A stretch of DNA of 15,007 nt, taken from DATAYA01 sp036272815 (GTDB taxonomy: Bacteria; Pseudomonadota; Alphaproteobacteria; Acetobacterales; Acetobacteraceae). The stretch covers positions 1 to 15,007 of the forward strand of contig DATAYA010000384.1 in assembly GCA_036272815.1 (NCBI GenBank), given 5' to 3'. Positions 1 through 7,582 of the stretch are shown piece by piece. Within the stretch, counting starts at the first letter, position 1. Each line of letters opens with the position of its first letter. The notes under the pieces were generated by a model. The model had not been told where the DNA came from. It saw nothing but the letters and a program-made list of their open reading frames with translations, and did no database searches. The position numbers and the translations under genes were made by a program.

Positions 1-220
1 ACGGATCACGCTCACCTACCCCGCGCTGGAGAGCAGCCGAGTCACGGTGTTCCTCGTCGAAGGCGAGAAGAAGAAGGAGATCCTCGACAGGCTTTTGTCC
101 GGCGATCGCACGGTGCCTGCGGGAATGCTGCGCCCCGCCGGTGAGCTGTTCTGGTTTGCGGATCGGGCAGCCGCCGGGCGCTGGGATTACCCGCGACGCC
201 GGATGAGCGACGCGAAATGA
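1..220 (+). CDS. pgl: 6-phosphogluconolactonase, C-terminal part (5' end cut by window)
   Basis: This is the last 72 codons of a gene that starts before the window, read in the frame beginning at base 2 and ending at TGA 218-220. The enzyme hydrolyses 6-phosphoglucono-1,5-lactone to 6-phosphogluconate in the cytoplasm, the second step of the oxidative pentose phosphate pathway. The visible tail fits the end of the SugarP_isomerase/6PGL fold: a strand beginning RITLTYPALESS, then VTVFLVEGEKKKEIL, then a Pro-rich turn leading to LFWFADRAAAGRW. The active site lies upstream and is not visible, so the call rests on this C-terminal pattern plus context. The stop overlaps the rpiA start as ATGA, and the next two genes act in the same pathway. 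A related sugar-phosphate isomerase is less likely. Confidence 0.8.
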   Translation, partial: RITLTYPALESSRVTVFLVEGEKKKEILDRLLSGDRTVPAGMLRPAGELFWFADRAAAGRWDYPRRRMSDAK

Positions 221-909
221 ACGACGCCGACGCGGCCAAACGCGCCGCGGCGGAGGCGGCGGTGGCGCTGGTCGAGGACGGGATGCGCATCGGCCTCGGC
301 ACCGGCAGCACGATGCGTCATGCGGTCGCAGCCCTCGGGCGGCGGGTCGCCGCGGGTCTTCGGGTCACCGGCATCCCAACCTCCGTCGCGACCGAGCAGC
401 AGGCGCGTGGCCTCGGCATCGCTCTCGGCGACTTCGCGACGATCGAGCGTCTCGACCTGGCCATCGACGGCGCGGACGAGGTGGAGCGCGGCACGCTGCG
501 GCTCATCAAGGGGCTCGGCGGCGCGCTGCTGCGCGAGAAGATCGTCGCCGAGGCGGCGGGGCGCTTCGTCATCCTGGCCGATGCCAGCAAGGTCGTCGCC
601 AATCTCGGCGCGCGTGCACCGTTGCCCGTGGAGATCACGCCGTTCGGCCATGAGCAGACGGCGCGCCGGATTGCGGACCTCGGCGGCGCGCCGGTGCTGC
701 GGCTGCGCGACGGCGTGCCCTTCGTCAGCGACGGCGGCAATCTCATCCTCGACTGCGCCGGCTTTGCGCCGATCCGCGATCCGCAGACGCTGCAGTTGCG
801 GCTGCGCGCGATTGCGGGGGTGATGGAGACCGGACTCTTTCTCCTCCAAGTGGAGCAGGCGATCATCGGTGCGCCGGACGGCTCGGTCGAGGTGCTGCGC
901 CCGGGCTGA
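217..909 (+). CDS. rpiA: Ribose-5-phosphate isomerase A
   Basis: A cytoplasmic enzyme of the non-oxidative pentose phosphate pathway that interconverts ribose 5-phosphate and ribulose 5-phosphate. At 230 residues it is full length for RpiA. Family motifs seen: the phosphate-binding GTGST at residues 28-32, DGADEV at 84-89, and KGLGGALLREK at 98-108 containing the catalytic Glu (E107, equivalent to the E. coli Glu in the same motif). ADASK follows at 121-125 with the conserved Lys. The usual KGGGGA is KGLGGA here, a mild change. The ATG overlaps the pgl stop (ATGA at 217-220), which fixes the start and suggests translational coupling. The pgl-rpiA-gntK arrangement points to a cluster for gluconate and pentose phosphate metabolism. 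Confidence 0.96.
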   Translation: MNDADAAKRAAAEAAVALVEDGMRIGLGTGSTMRHAVAALGRRVAAGLRVTGIPTSVATEQQARGLGIALGDFATIERLDLAIDGADEVERGTLRLIKGLGGALLREKIVAEAAGRFVILADASKVVANLGARAPLPVEITPFGHEQTARRIADLGGAPVLRLRDGVPFVSDGGNLILDCAGFAPIRDPQTLQLRLRAIAGVMETGLFLLQVEQAIIGAPDGSVEVLRPG

Positions 910-921
910 AGGGGACGAGCG

Positions 922-1497
922 ATGTCCGAGAAAAAACAGCCGCGTACCTGGTCGCCGGCGCTGGACCATGCGCTCCGCCGGACCCCGGTGATCGTGCTGA
1001 TGGGCGTATCCGGTTCCGGCAAGACAACGGTTGCGGTGCTGCTGGCCGCCGCCCTCGGCTGCGAATTCCAGGAAGGCGACGATCTTCACCCGCCCGAGAA
1101 CGTCGCCAAGATGCACGCGGGCCAACCGCTCGACGATGCCGACCGGATGCCTTGGCTTGCCCGCATCGCCGGCGTGATCGACGCCTGGCGCGCAGCGGGG
1201 AAGGGCGGCGTGGTGACGTGCTCGGCGCTGAAGCGGCGCTACCGCGACATCCTGATCGGCCATCGTGCCGACGTCACGCTGGTCTATCTGCGCGGCGGTC
1301 ACGACCTGATCGCGAACCGCCTCGCCGCACGACACGAGCACTTCATGCCGGCAGCCCTGCTGGACAGCCAGTTTGGCACGCTGGAGGAGCCCACCGAGGA
1401 CGAGCATCCGCTCATGGTCGATGTCGGCGGCACTCCGGCCGGGATCGTGCATGCGATCGTCACAGCGCTCGAGGCGCGCGAGCAGAGCGGCTTGTGA
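922..1497 (+). CDS. gntK: Gluconokinase (GntK type)
   Basis: An ATP-dependent kinase that phosphorylates D-gluconate to 6-phosphogluconate, the same intermediate the upstream lactonase makes. It is 191 residues, slightly longer than typical GntK (about 165-180). The excess is an N-terminal stretch of about 20 polar residues before the first strand. The P-loop GVSGSGKT is at residues 28-35. It is followed by the GntK-specific GDDLHPPENVAKM, then DDADRMPWL, then CSALKRRYRD, and finally an ARHEHFMPAALLDSQF segment with the lid arginines. The ATG has an AGGGGA Shine-Dalgarno-like sequence at 910-915, directly after the rpiA stop, so the start is well placed. The gene lies 12 bp after rpiA and is probably co-transcribed with it. 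Shikimate kinase-like folds are excluded by the GntK motifs. Confidence 0.95.
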   Translation: MSEKKQPRTWSPALDHALRRTPVIVLMGVSGSGKTTVAVLLAAALGCEFQEGDDLHPPENVAKMHAGQPLDDADRMPWLARIAGVIDAWRAAGKGGVVTCSALKRRYRDILIGHRADVTLVYLRGGHDLIANRLAARHEHFMPAALLDSQFGTLEEPTEDEHPLMVDVGGTPAGIVHAIVTALEAREQSGL

Positions 1498-1557
1498 GCG
1501 GCTGATCGATCGGGCAGCGTTGCGCGATCGGCCGGTGCCGGAGGGGAACAGGAAAGC

Positions 1558-2415
1558 GTGATCCTTGCACAGGTGGTCGCCTCCGGGCTGCTGCTCGGGG
1601 CGGTCTATGCGCTGTTCTCGTCCGGCCTGACGCTGATCTGGGGGATGATGAACGTGGTCAACTTCGCGCATGGCGATTTCGTCATGCTGGCGATGTATGT
1701 CGCGTTCTTCGCCTGGACGCTCGGCCATGCCGGCCCGGCGATGTCGCTGCCGCTCGCGGCAATCGGGCTCTTCGGGCTCGGCGCGCTGGTCTATTTCGCG
1801 CTGATCCGGCACGTCATGCGCGGGCCGATGCTGGCGCAGATCCTCTCGACATTCGGCCTTGCCCTATTGCTGCGCTATGCGGCGTTCTGGGCGTTCTCGG
1901 CAAATTTCGTGACCCTGCCGGGCGATCTCGTGGGGCCCACGCTCGACATCGGCGGATTGCGGCTGCAGTCCTCCCGCCTGCTCGCGGGCGGCGTCGCGAT
2001 CCTGCTCACCATCGGCATGCACCTGATGCTGACGCGCACCATGCTCGGCAGCCGGATGCTGGCGGTGGCCGAGGACCGTTCGGCCGCGACGCTGGTCGGC
2101 ATCCGGCCGGACCGGATGCAGGCGCTGGCCTGGGGGCTCGGAGGTGCGAGCACCGGCATCGCGGGCGCGCTGATCGCGCTGTTTTACTACATCTCGCCCA
2201 CGGTGGGCGAGGCGCTGACGCTGATCGCCTTCGTCGTCGTCTGCCTCGGCGGCTTCGGCAGCGTGCCGGGCGCGCTGCTCGCGGGGCTGCTGATCGGCGT
2301 GACCGAGGCGCTCTCAGCCTATTGGCTTGGGCCGGTCTATCAGGACGTGGTGGTCTATGGCCTTTTCCTTGTCGTCCTCTGGGTGCGGCCGCAGGGTCTG
2401 CTGGGCACGGCATGA
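1558..2415 (+). CDS. HAAT-family ABC transporter permease (LivH-like)
   Basis: Inner-membrane permease of the branched-chain amino acid/hydrophobic amino acid/amide/urea (HAAT) ABC importers. It has 285 residues and about eight hydrophobic segments. The LivH hallmarks are present: the N-terminal GLLLGAVYALFSSGLTLIWG with NFAHGDFVML following, a cytoplasmic coupling loop AVAEDRSAATLVGI, and a glycine-rich LGGFGSVPGALLAGLLIG near the end. The start is GTG, with AGGAA at 1550-1554 just upstream. The next gene overlaps by ATGA. It lies 60 bp after gntK, and I see no terminator in that gap, so it could be co-transcribed with the gluconate cluster or have its own promoter. The substrate cannot be read from the sequence. 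Confidence 0.9.
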   Translation: MILAQVVASGLLLGAVYALFSSGLTLIWGMMNVVNFAHGDFVMLAMYVAFFAWTLGHAGPAMSLPLAAIGLFGLGALVYFALIRHVMRGPMLAQILSTFGLALLLRYAAFWAFSANFVTLPGDLVGPTLDIGGLRLQSSRLLAGGVAILLTIGMHLMLTRTMLGSRMLAVAEDRSAATLVGIRPDRMQALAWGLGGASTGIAGALIALFYYISPTVGEALTLIAFVVVCLGGFGSVPGALLAGLLIGVTEALSAYWLGPVYQDVVVYGLFLVVLWVRPQGLLGTA

Positions 2416-3368
2416 GGCGCGCCCCGATCGCCGCCTTGCTGCTGCTCGCGGCGGCTTCGATCGTCTGGCCCATGCTGGTCGACAACGTGTTCTACCAGCG
2501 CGTCGGCGCGCTGGTGCTGCTGGCCGCGATCTCGGCCTCGGCGTGGAACCTGATCGGCGGCTATGCCGGGCAGGTGTCGATCGGGCACGCGATCTTCTTT
2601 GGCGCCGGCGCCTATTCGTCGCTGCTGTGCTTCACCGACTTCGGCTGGCCGCCGATCGCGGGTGCGCCGGTCGGCGTCGCGGTCAGCCTGCTGCTGGCGT
2701 TCCTGATCGGCACGCCCACCTTCCGCCTCCGCGGGCACTACTTTTCGATGGCGACGATCGCCGCGGCGGAGCTGGTGCGCATCCTGGTCACCACGATCAA
2801 GCCGCTGGGCGGGGGAGTCGGGCTGATGGGTCCGGCAACACCCCGCAGCGTCGCCGACCTCTCGTTCCGCAGCCCGCTGCCGTACTACTATATCTTCCTC
2901 GGCGTGCTGGCGGTGCTGCTCGGCCTCACCTGGGCGATGGAGCGTAGCCGGCTCGGGTATTATCTGCGCGCCGTCAGCGGCGGCGAGCGGGCGGCGCAGA
3001 GCCTCGGCGTCGGGGTGCTGCCGACCAAGCTCGCGGCCCTGCTGCTCTCGGCCGCGTTCACCGCGATCGCCGGCTCGCTCTATGCGGTGATGGTGGGATT
3101 TGCCGATCCCAACAGCGTGCTCGGCATCCTGGTCTCGGTGAAGATGGTCATCATGGCCGCCCTCGGCGGCGCGGGGACGCTGTTCGGCCCGCTGCTGGGT
3201 GCCGTGATCCTGGTGCCGCTCGAGGAATGGACGAACGACGTGTTCGGTGGCTCGGGCACCGGCATCACCTACGTGATCTACGGCGCGATCATTCTGCTGA
3301 TCGCGCGCTTTCAGCCGGGCGGACTGCTTGCGATCTGGTACCGGCGGCAGGCCCGCCGTGCTGCTTGA
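2412..3368 (+). CDS. HAAT-family ABC transporter permease (LivM-like)
   Basis: Second inner-membrane permease of the importer, 318 residues, expected to pair with the preceding LivH-like protein. LivM family features seen: a first hydrophobic segment, then WNLIGGYAGQVSIGHAIFFG, then the LRGHYFSMATIAAAELVRI segment, and a coupling loop RAVSGGERAAQSLGV that should contact the ATPases. The C-terminal part carries KMVIMAALGGAGTLFGPLLG. The ATG at 2412 overlaps the stop of the previous gene (ATGA). An upstream in-frame extension exists but lies inside the LivH gene and is not needed. The protein ends in a basic tail (RRQARRAA). Confidence is high for the family and low for any particular substrate. 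Confidence 0.9.
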   Translation: MRRAPIAALLLLAAASIVWPMLVDNVFYQRVGALVLLAAISASAWNLIGGYAGQVSIGHAIFFGAGAYSSLLCFTDFGWPPIAGAPVGVAVSLLLAFLIGTPTFRLRGHYFSMATIAAAELVRILVTTIKPLGGGVGLMGPATPRSVADLSFRSPLPYYYIFLGVLAVLLGLTWAMERSRLGYYLRAVSGGERAAQSLGVGVLPTKLAALLLSAAFTAIAGSLYAVMVGFADPNSVLGILVSVKMVIMAALGGAGTLFGPLLGAVILVPLEEWTNDVFGGSGTGITYVIYGAIILLIARFQPGGLLAIWYRRQARRAA

Positions 3369-3376
3369 GGCGCCCC

Positions 3377-4116
3377 ATGGTTGAGGCGCCCATGCTTGCC
3401 GCAAGGGGCGTGGTGCAGGCGTTCGGCCGGCTGCGCGCTGTCGATGGCGCCGACCTCGACGTGGCCTCGGGCGAGATCGTCGGCCTGATCGGACCCAACG
3501 GCGCCGGCAAGAGCACTTTTTTCAATGCCCTGGCCGGCGACCGCATTCCCACAGCGGGGCAAATCTGCTTCGAGGGCCGCGACATCACCCGCCTCCGCCC
3601 TGCAAGCCACGCACGGCTCGGAATCGCGCGCACCTTCCAGGTGCCGGTGACGTTTGAGGACATGACAGTGGCCGAGAACGTGCTTGTCGGCGCCTTCCTG
3701 CGCCATCCGCGCCGGGTCGACGCGGCCCGCGCGGCGGCCGAGGTGCTTGCCTTCACCGGCCTCGATGCGTTCGCACGGGCGCCGGCGCGGCGGCTCGGCA
3801 CGCCGGGGCGCAAGCGGCTTGAGATCGCGCGCGCGCTGGCGACGGCGCCGCGGCTGCTGCTGCTCGACGAGGCGCTCGCCGGGCTCAACCCCGCCGAGGT
3901 GCAGGCGGCGATCGGCCTGCTCCGCCGCATCCATGCGCGCGGCATCGCGCTGGTGATCGTCGAGCACATCATGGAGGTGATCCTGACGCTGGCCGACCGC
4001 GCGGTGGTGTTCCACCAGGGCCGCGTCATCGCGGCCGGGCCGCCGCGGGAGGTGGTGGAAGACCCGGGCGTCGTTGCCGCCTATCTCGGCCGCAGCCTCT
4101 CCCGCCGGCGCGCCGG

Positions 4117-4120
<4 letters not shown>
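3377..4120 (+). CDS. HAAT-family ABC transporter ATPase (LivG-like)
   Basis: Cytoplasmic ATPase subunit of 247 residues. Walker A GPNGAGKST is at residues 39-47, the Q-loop Gln at about 88 (ARTFQVP), Walker B LLLLDE at 160-165 and the switch His at 197 (VIVEH). The LivG-type segment DITRLRPASHARLGIARTFQ is present. The signature motif is unusual: where LSGGQ would stand the protein has LGTPGRKRLEIARALA, and the residue after the Walker B Glu is Ala rather than Pro (DEALAGLN). Some LivG relatives have similarly altered signatures, so this need not mean loss of function. The ATG lies 8 bp after the LivM stop; a second in-frame ATG lies five codons further on. The stop overlaps the next ATPase gene as ATGA. 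Confidence 0.9.
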
Positions 4121-4842
<722 letters not shown>

Positions 4843-4846
4843 GCGG

Positions 4847-6100
4847 TCAGGCCGCTGCCGCCTCCGCCGCCTCATCCGCCTCCTCCGCCGGCCGCGTCTC
4901 CGGCAAGGCGAACCGCACCAGCAGCACGGCGACCATCCCCGCCGCCGCCAGCACCAGGAAGGCCGCCCGCGCCCCCAGGAGATCGGCGGCGTAGCCGGCG
5001 AGCGTCGTCGAGATCGTGGCGCCGATGCCGACCGCGAGCCCGAGCAGGCCGAGGCAGGTGTTGAACCGGTCGGTCCCGCGCGTGATGTCGGCCGCGACCA
5101 GCGGCAGCAGCACGCCGAACACGGCGCCGCTTACGCCATCCAGCGCCTGGATCGGCATCAGCAGATAGGGGTTCGGGATCAGCGCCAGCAGCACGCCGCG
5201 CACCGGCAGGGCCGCGAAGCCCAGCTCCAGCACGATCCGCCGCCCGCGCAGGCTCGCCTCCCGCCCGATCCAGGGCGAGATCCATGCCACCACCATCTGC
5301 GGCACCACGATCGCCGCGGCGATGATGAGGTTGGCGTTGGTCCCGACCTCGCGCGTCGCCTGTACCCCCGCGATCGGCAGCATCGCGGCGTTGGAGATGT
5401 GGAAGAAGATCACGCAGACGCCGAACACCAGCAGCCGCCGGTCGTGCAGCAATCGCCAAATGCCGGTTTTTGCCCCGAGCCGGGTGCGGACGGGGGCATT
5501 GACGGGGGCCGCGGCCCGCACGCCGTGAATCGCGCGCAGCGCCGCCAGCCCGGGCACGCAGAGCAGGGCGGTCAGCACGAACACCGCGCGGGTGGAGACG
5601 AACTTGCCGCAGGCCCCCATCACCGCCGCGGCGATGCCGTTGCCCAGTGCCGCGAAGCGCGCGTTGCGGCCGAGCCGCTCGCCGAGCGCCGCCTGTCCGA
5701 CCAGGGCCAGGCTGATGGCCGCGATGGAGGGCGACAGCACGCAGCTCGCGAAGCCGTGCAGCACCTCGGCGATCGCGACTGCGAGCCTTTCCGGCCAGAT
5801 TGCGAAGATGACGGCACTCCCCGCGATCGATGCCACAGCGAGCAGGGCCGCGAAGCGCTTGTTGGGCATCGCGTCTACCAGCGCCCCGGCCGGCACCTGG
5901 CTCACCATCGCGGTCACCGTGCCGACGCTGAGCACGACGCCGATTTCGGCCTCGGTCCAGGTGCGGCTGCTCAGATAAACGGCGATGAACGGGCCGAAGC
6001 CGGTCTGGAAATTGGCAACGAAGAAGTTGAACCAGTCGAGGCCGGCGAGGCTTCGCGGAGGCGCCGCGACGCCCGGCGGGCGGGCCGAGGCGGCAGCCAC
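4847..6100 (-). CDS. MFS transporter
   Basis: Inner-membrane transporter of the major facilitator superfamily, 417 residues with about 12 hydrophobic segments. Features seen: a loop between helices 2 and 3 reading GALVDAMPNKR, which resembles MFS motif A; a polar central loop after helix 6 (around VNAPVRTRLGAKTG); and GLLGLAVGIGATISTTLAGYAAD in the second half. The C-terminus is acidic and alanine-rich. I chose the GTG at 6098-6100, whose G is shared with the TAG stop of the upstream PRC-barrel gene (TAGTG). The frame stays open further upstream, but that extension is Arg-rich and lies inside the PRC gene, so it is a GC artefact. The overlap suggests translational coupling. The substrate is unknown; a drug, sugar or organic acid exporter are all possible. 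Confidence 0.85.
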   Translation of the reverse strand: MAAASARPPGVAAPPRSLAGLDWFNFFVANFQTGFGPFIAVYLSSRTWTEAEIGVVLSVGTVTAMVSQVPAGALVDAMPNKRFAALLAVASIAGSAVIFAIWPERLAVAIAEVLHGFASCVLSPSIAAISLALVGQAALGERLGRNARFAALGNGIAAAVMGACGKFVSTRAVFVLTALLCVPGLAALRAIHGVRAAAPVNAPVRTRLGAKTGIWRLLHDRRLLVFGVCVIFFHISNAAMLPIAGVQATREVGTNANLIIAAAIVVPQMVVAWISPWIGREASLRGRRIVLELGFAALPVRGVLLALIPNPYLLMPIQALDGVSGAVFGVLLPLVAADITRGTDRFNTCLGLLGLAVGIGATISTTLAGYAADLLGARAAFLVLAAAGMVAVLLVRFALPETRPAEEADEAAEAAAA

Positions 6101-6714
6101 TAGCGGACGGGCGGCGTCGGCGGCGCGGGATGGGCCGCGGCGGGCGGAGCCGCCACGGTGACGGGGCCGGTCGCGCCTTGGTAGGCGGGTGTGGCCTTGA
6201 TCTGGTCTGGCGTCATTTCGAGTGTGATCGTCGGTCCGCCCTTTGCGTCGGGGACGAAATGCAGCGCGCGCCAAGCGACTGCGATTCGCCGCGAGCCTAC
6301 GCCCATGAAGCCGCCGAAGTCGATCACGGCTGCGCGCGGCTTGCCCCACTGGTCGACCAGAACGTTGACGATGCGGCCGATCTCCTGGCCCTTTTTGTCG
6401 GTGATGGTCCTGCCGAGAACGCTGGTCGCTTCCTGCTCGTGAATGTGCTCGGCCGCGGCGGGTGGCGGCGGTTTGGGGGCCGGTGCTTTCGGGGCGGGTG
6501 CTTTCGCTGCGGCTGTTTTGGGGGCGGCTGGTGTCGCTGCGGGCGGCTTGCCAGGGGCAGGCTTGACCACTGCGGGCGTGGTCGGCGCGGGTGTGGGCGT
6601 GGCGGGCGCGGGCGTGGCGATGGGGGCAGCGGTGGCCGGTGCGGTAGCGGGCGGGCTCGCCGCCAGCGCCGGGGCGAGAGACGCAAGCAGGACTGTCGTT
6701 GCGGCGCGGATCAT
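6100..6714 (-). CDS. Exported PRC-barrel domain protein with Pro/Ala/Lys-rich linker
   Basis: A predicted periplasmic or secreted protein of 204 residues. Residues 1-19 look like a signal peptide (MIRAATTVLLASLAPALAA). Residues 20-88 are a low-complexity Ala/Pro/Thr/Lys linker with repeated KAPAP units. A PRC-barrel-like domain follows at about 93-155: TSVLGRTITDKKGQEIGRIVNVLVDQWG, then PRAAVIDFGGFMG and RRIAVAWRALHF. A short Pro/Ala tail ends the protein. PRC-barrels are small beta domains found in RimM, photosynthetic reaction centre H subunits and many uncharacterised exported proteins, and the role here is unknown. I chose the ATG at 6712-6714 because it starts the signal peptide; an upstream in-frame ATG at 6795 would add 27 residues in front of it and overlap the divergent gene. 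The MFS gene overlaps its stop. Confidence 0.8.
   Translation of the reverse strand: MIRAATTVLLASLAPALAASPPATAPATAAPIATPAPATPTPAPTTPAVVKPAPGKPPAATPAAPKTAAAKAPAPKAPAPKPPPPAAAEHIHEQEATSVLGRTITDKKGQEIGRIVNVLVDQWGKPRAAVIDFGGFMGVGSRRIAVAWRALHFVPDAKGGPTITLEMTPDQIKATPAYQGATGPVTVAAPPAAAHPAPPTPPVR
6482..6541 (-). repeat. Four imperfect 15-bp tandem repeats inside the PRC-barrel gene
   Basis: Four consecutive 15-base units can be read on the + strand at 6482-6496, 6497-6511, 6512-6526 and 6527-6541. The first two differ only near their ends (GGTGCTTTCGGGGCG and GGTGCTTTCGCTGCG); the later two are diverged copies. On the coding (minus) strand each unit encodes five residues of the KAPAP/KTAAA type. The 15-bp period keeps the reading frame, so copy number could vary without breaking the gene. 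Confidence 0.7.
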
Positions 6715-6773
6715 GCGCGGTACGCTACAATGTCTCTGTTCGGGACGGAACCGCGGCACGAGGGAGGAGCAGG
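6715..6773. promoter_or_regulatory. Divergent intergenic region with a possible -10 box
   Basis: This 59-bp gap separates the start codons of the divergent PRC-barrel and dehydrogenase genes, so promoters for both directions must lie here or overlap the coding ends. On the + strand a TACAAT hexamer at 6726-6731 resembles a sigma-70 -10 box. The best -35-like match, TTGCGG at 6699-6704, is 21 bp away, which is too far for a good promoter. No clear box was found for the minus strand, nor a clear Shine-Dalgarno sequence for the PRC gene. The call is tentative. Confidence 0.3.
6761..6769 (+). promoter_or_regulatory. Ribosome binding site of the dehydrogenase gene
   Basis: AGGGAGGAG is a strong Shine-Dalgarno match with its end 4 bases before the ATG at 6774. 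It decides the start in favour of 6774 over an in-frame ATG at 6699, which has no such site and would add 25 residues before the Rossmann strand. Confidence 0.75.
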
Positions 6774-7502
6774 ATGCCGGCAGCGAGGGTCGCACTGGTC
6801 AGCGGCGGGGCGCGTGGCATCGGGGCTGCCGTCGGGCGGCGGCTGGCGGCCGAGGGCTGGCAGGTGATCGCCGCCGACCGGGCGCCCGACGAAACGGCCG
6901 GGTCCGTCGCGGGCGTGCGCGTGGTGCACTGCGACGTCTCCGACGAGGCGCAGGTCGCGGCCCTGCTCGACGGCCTGCGCGGCAGCGCCGGCCGGCTCGA
7001 TGCGCTGGTGTGCAACGCCGGCTTCATGGTCCGCCGACGGTTGCGCGATCTCTCGCTCGACGACTGGAACCGCGTGCTGGCGACCAATCTCACCAGCGCC
7101 TTCCTCCTGGTCCGGGCCGCCGAGGACCTTCTTCGGGCGGCAAGGGGCGCGGTGGTGACCATCGCCTCGACCCGCGCGCGCATGTCCGAGCCGAACACCG
7201 AGAGCTACAGCGCCTCGAAGGGCGGGCTGGTCGCGCTGACCCATGCATTTGCGATCAGCCTCGGGCCGGAGGTGCGGGTGAACTGCGTCTCGCCGGGCTG
7301 GATCGATACCAGCCGGACGAAAGATAGGGGCCAGACGCTGCGGCCGGAAGATCACGCGCAGCATCCGGCGGGCCGGGTCGGCCGGCCGGAGGACGTCGCG
7401 GCGCTGGTGGCGTGGCTCGCCGGGGCCGAGAGCGGCTTCGTCACCGGCGCGGAGTTCGTGATCGACGGCGGCATGACGCGGAAAATGATCTATGCCGAAT
7501 GA
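6774..7502 (+). CDS. Classical short-chain dehydrogenase/reductase (SDR), substrate unknown
   Basis: A cytoplasmic NAD(P)-dependent oxidoreductase of 242 residues, the usual length for a classical SDR. The cofactor site starts with VSGGARGIG at residues 9-17. An Asp closes the second strand (IAAD, D35), which in this family usually favours NAD(H) over NADP(H). CDV at 55-57 and CNAG at 80-83 follow. The catalytic set is complete: Asn105 (ATNLTS), Ser132 (IASTRA), Tyr145 and Lys149 (YSASK). SPGWIDTSRT and a C-terminal VTGAEFVIDGGMT complete the pattern. The gene stands alone between a divergent PRC-barrel gene and the pyrB operon, so context gives no substrate. It could act on a sugar, polyol or acyl carbonyl. 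Confidence 0.92.
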   Translation: MPAARVALVSGGARGIGAAVGRRLAAEGWQVIAADRAPDETAGSVAGVRVVHCDVSDEAQVAALLDGLRGSAGRLDALVCNAGFMVRRRLRDLSLDDWNRVLATNLTSAFLLVRAAEDLLRAARGAVVTIASTRARMSEPNTESYSASKGGLVALTHAFAISLGPEVRVNCVSPGWIDTSRTKDRGQTLRPEDHAQHPAGRVGRPEDVAALVAWLAGAESGFVTGAEFVIDGGMTRKMIYAE

Positions 7503-7528
7503 CGGCGGCACGAGCGCCCTAGCCGCCG
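7503..7528 (+). terminator. Inverted repeat after the dehydrogenase gene, possible weak terminator
   Basis: CGGCGGC at 7503-7509 and GCCGCCG at 7522-7528 form a perfect 7-bp GC stem around a 12-base loop, directly after the TGA of the dehydrogenase gene. There is no run of T after it, so intrinsic termination would be weak. In DNA this GC-rich, such stems also arise by chance. Confidence 0.25.
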
Positions 7529-7582
7529 GGGTGCAAGTTTCCTAGGCTCGCGCAACCGCCCCGGGGGGGATTCCTGGCCGCC

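Noticed and set aside
1498..1557. A riboswitch or terminator between gntK and the ABC cluster
   Set aside because: Only short GATCGATC-type palindromes and a Shine-Dalgarno sequence are visible in 60 bp; nothing forms a convincing structure.
187..1812. A long open frame on the minus strand across rpiA, gntK and the first permease
   Set aside because: It is opposite to three well-supported genes, its product is Arg/His/Asp-rich with no domain, and such frames are expected in GC-rich DNA.
6101..6349. An 83-codon N-terminal extension of the MFS protein
   Set aside because: It is Arg-rich, lies wholly inside the PRC-barrel gene, and the GTG at 6100 coincides with that gene's stop.
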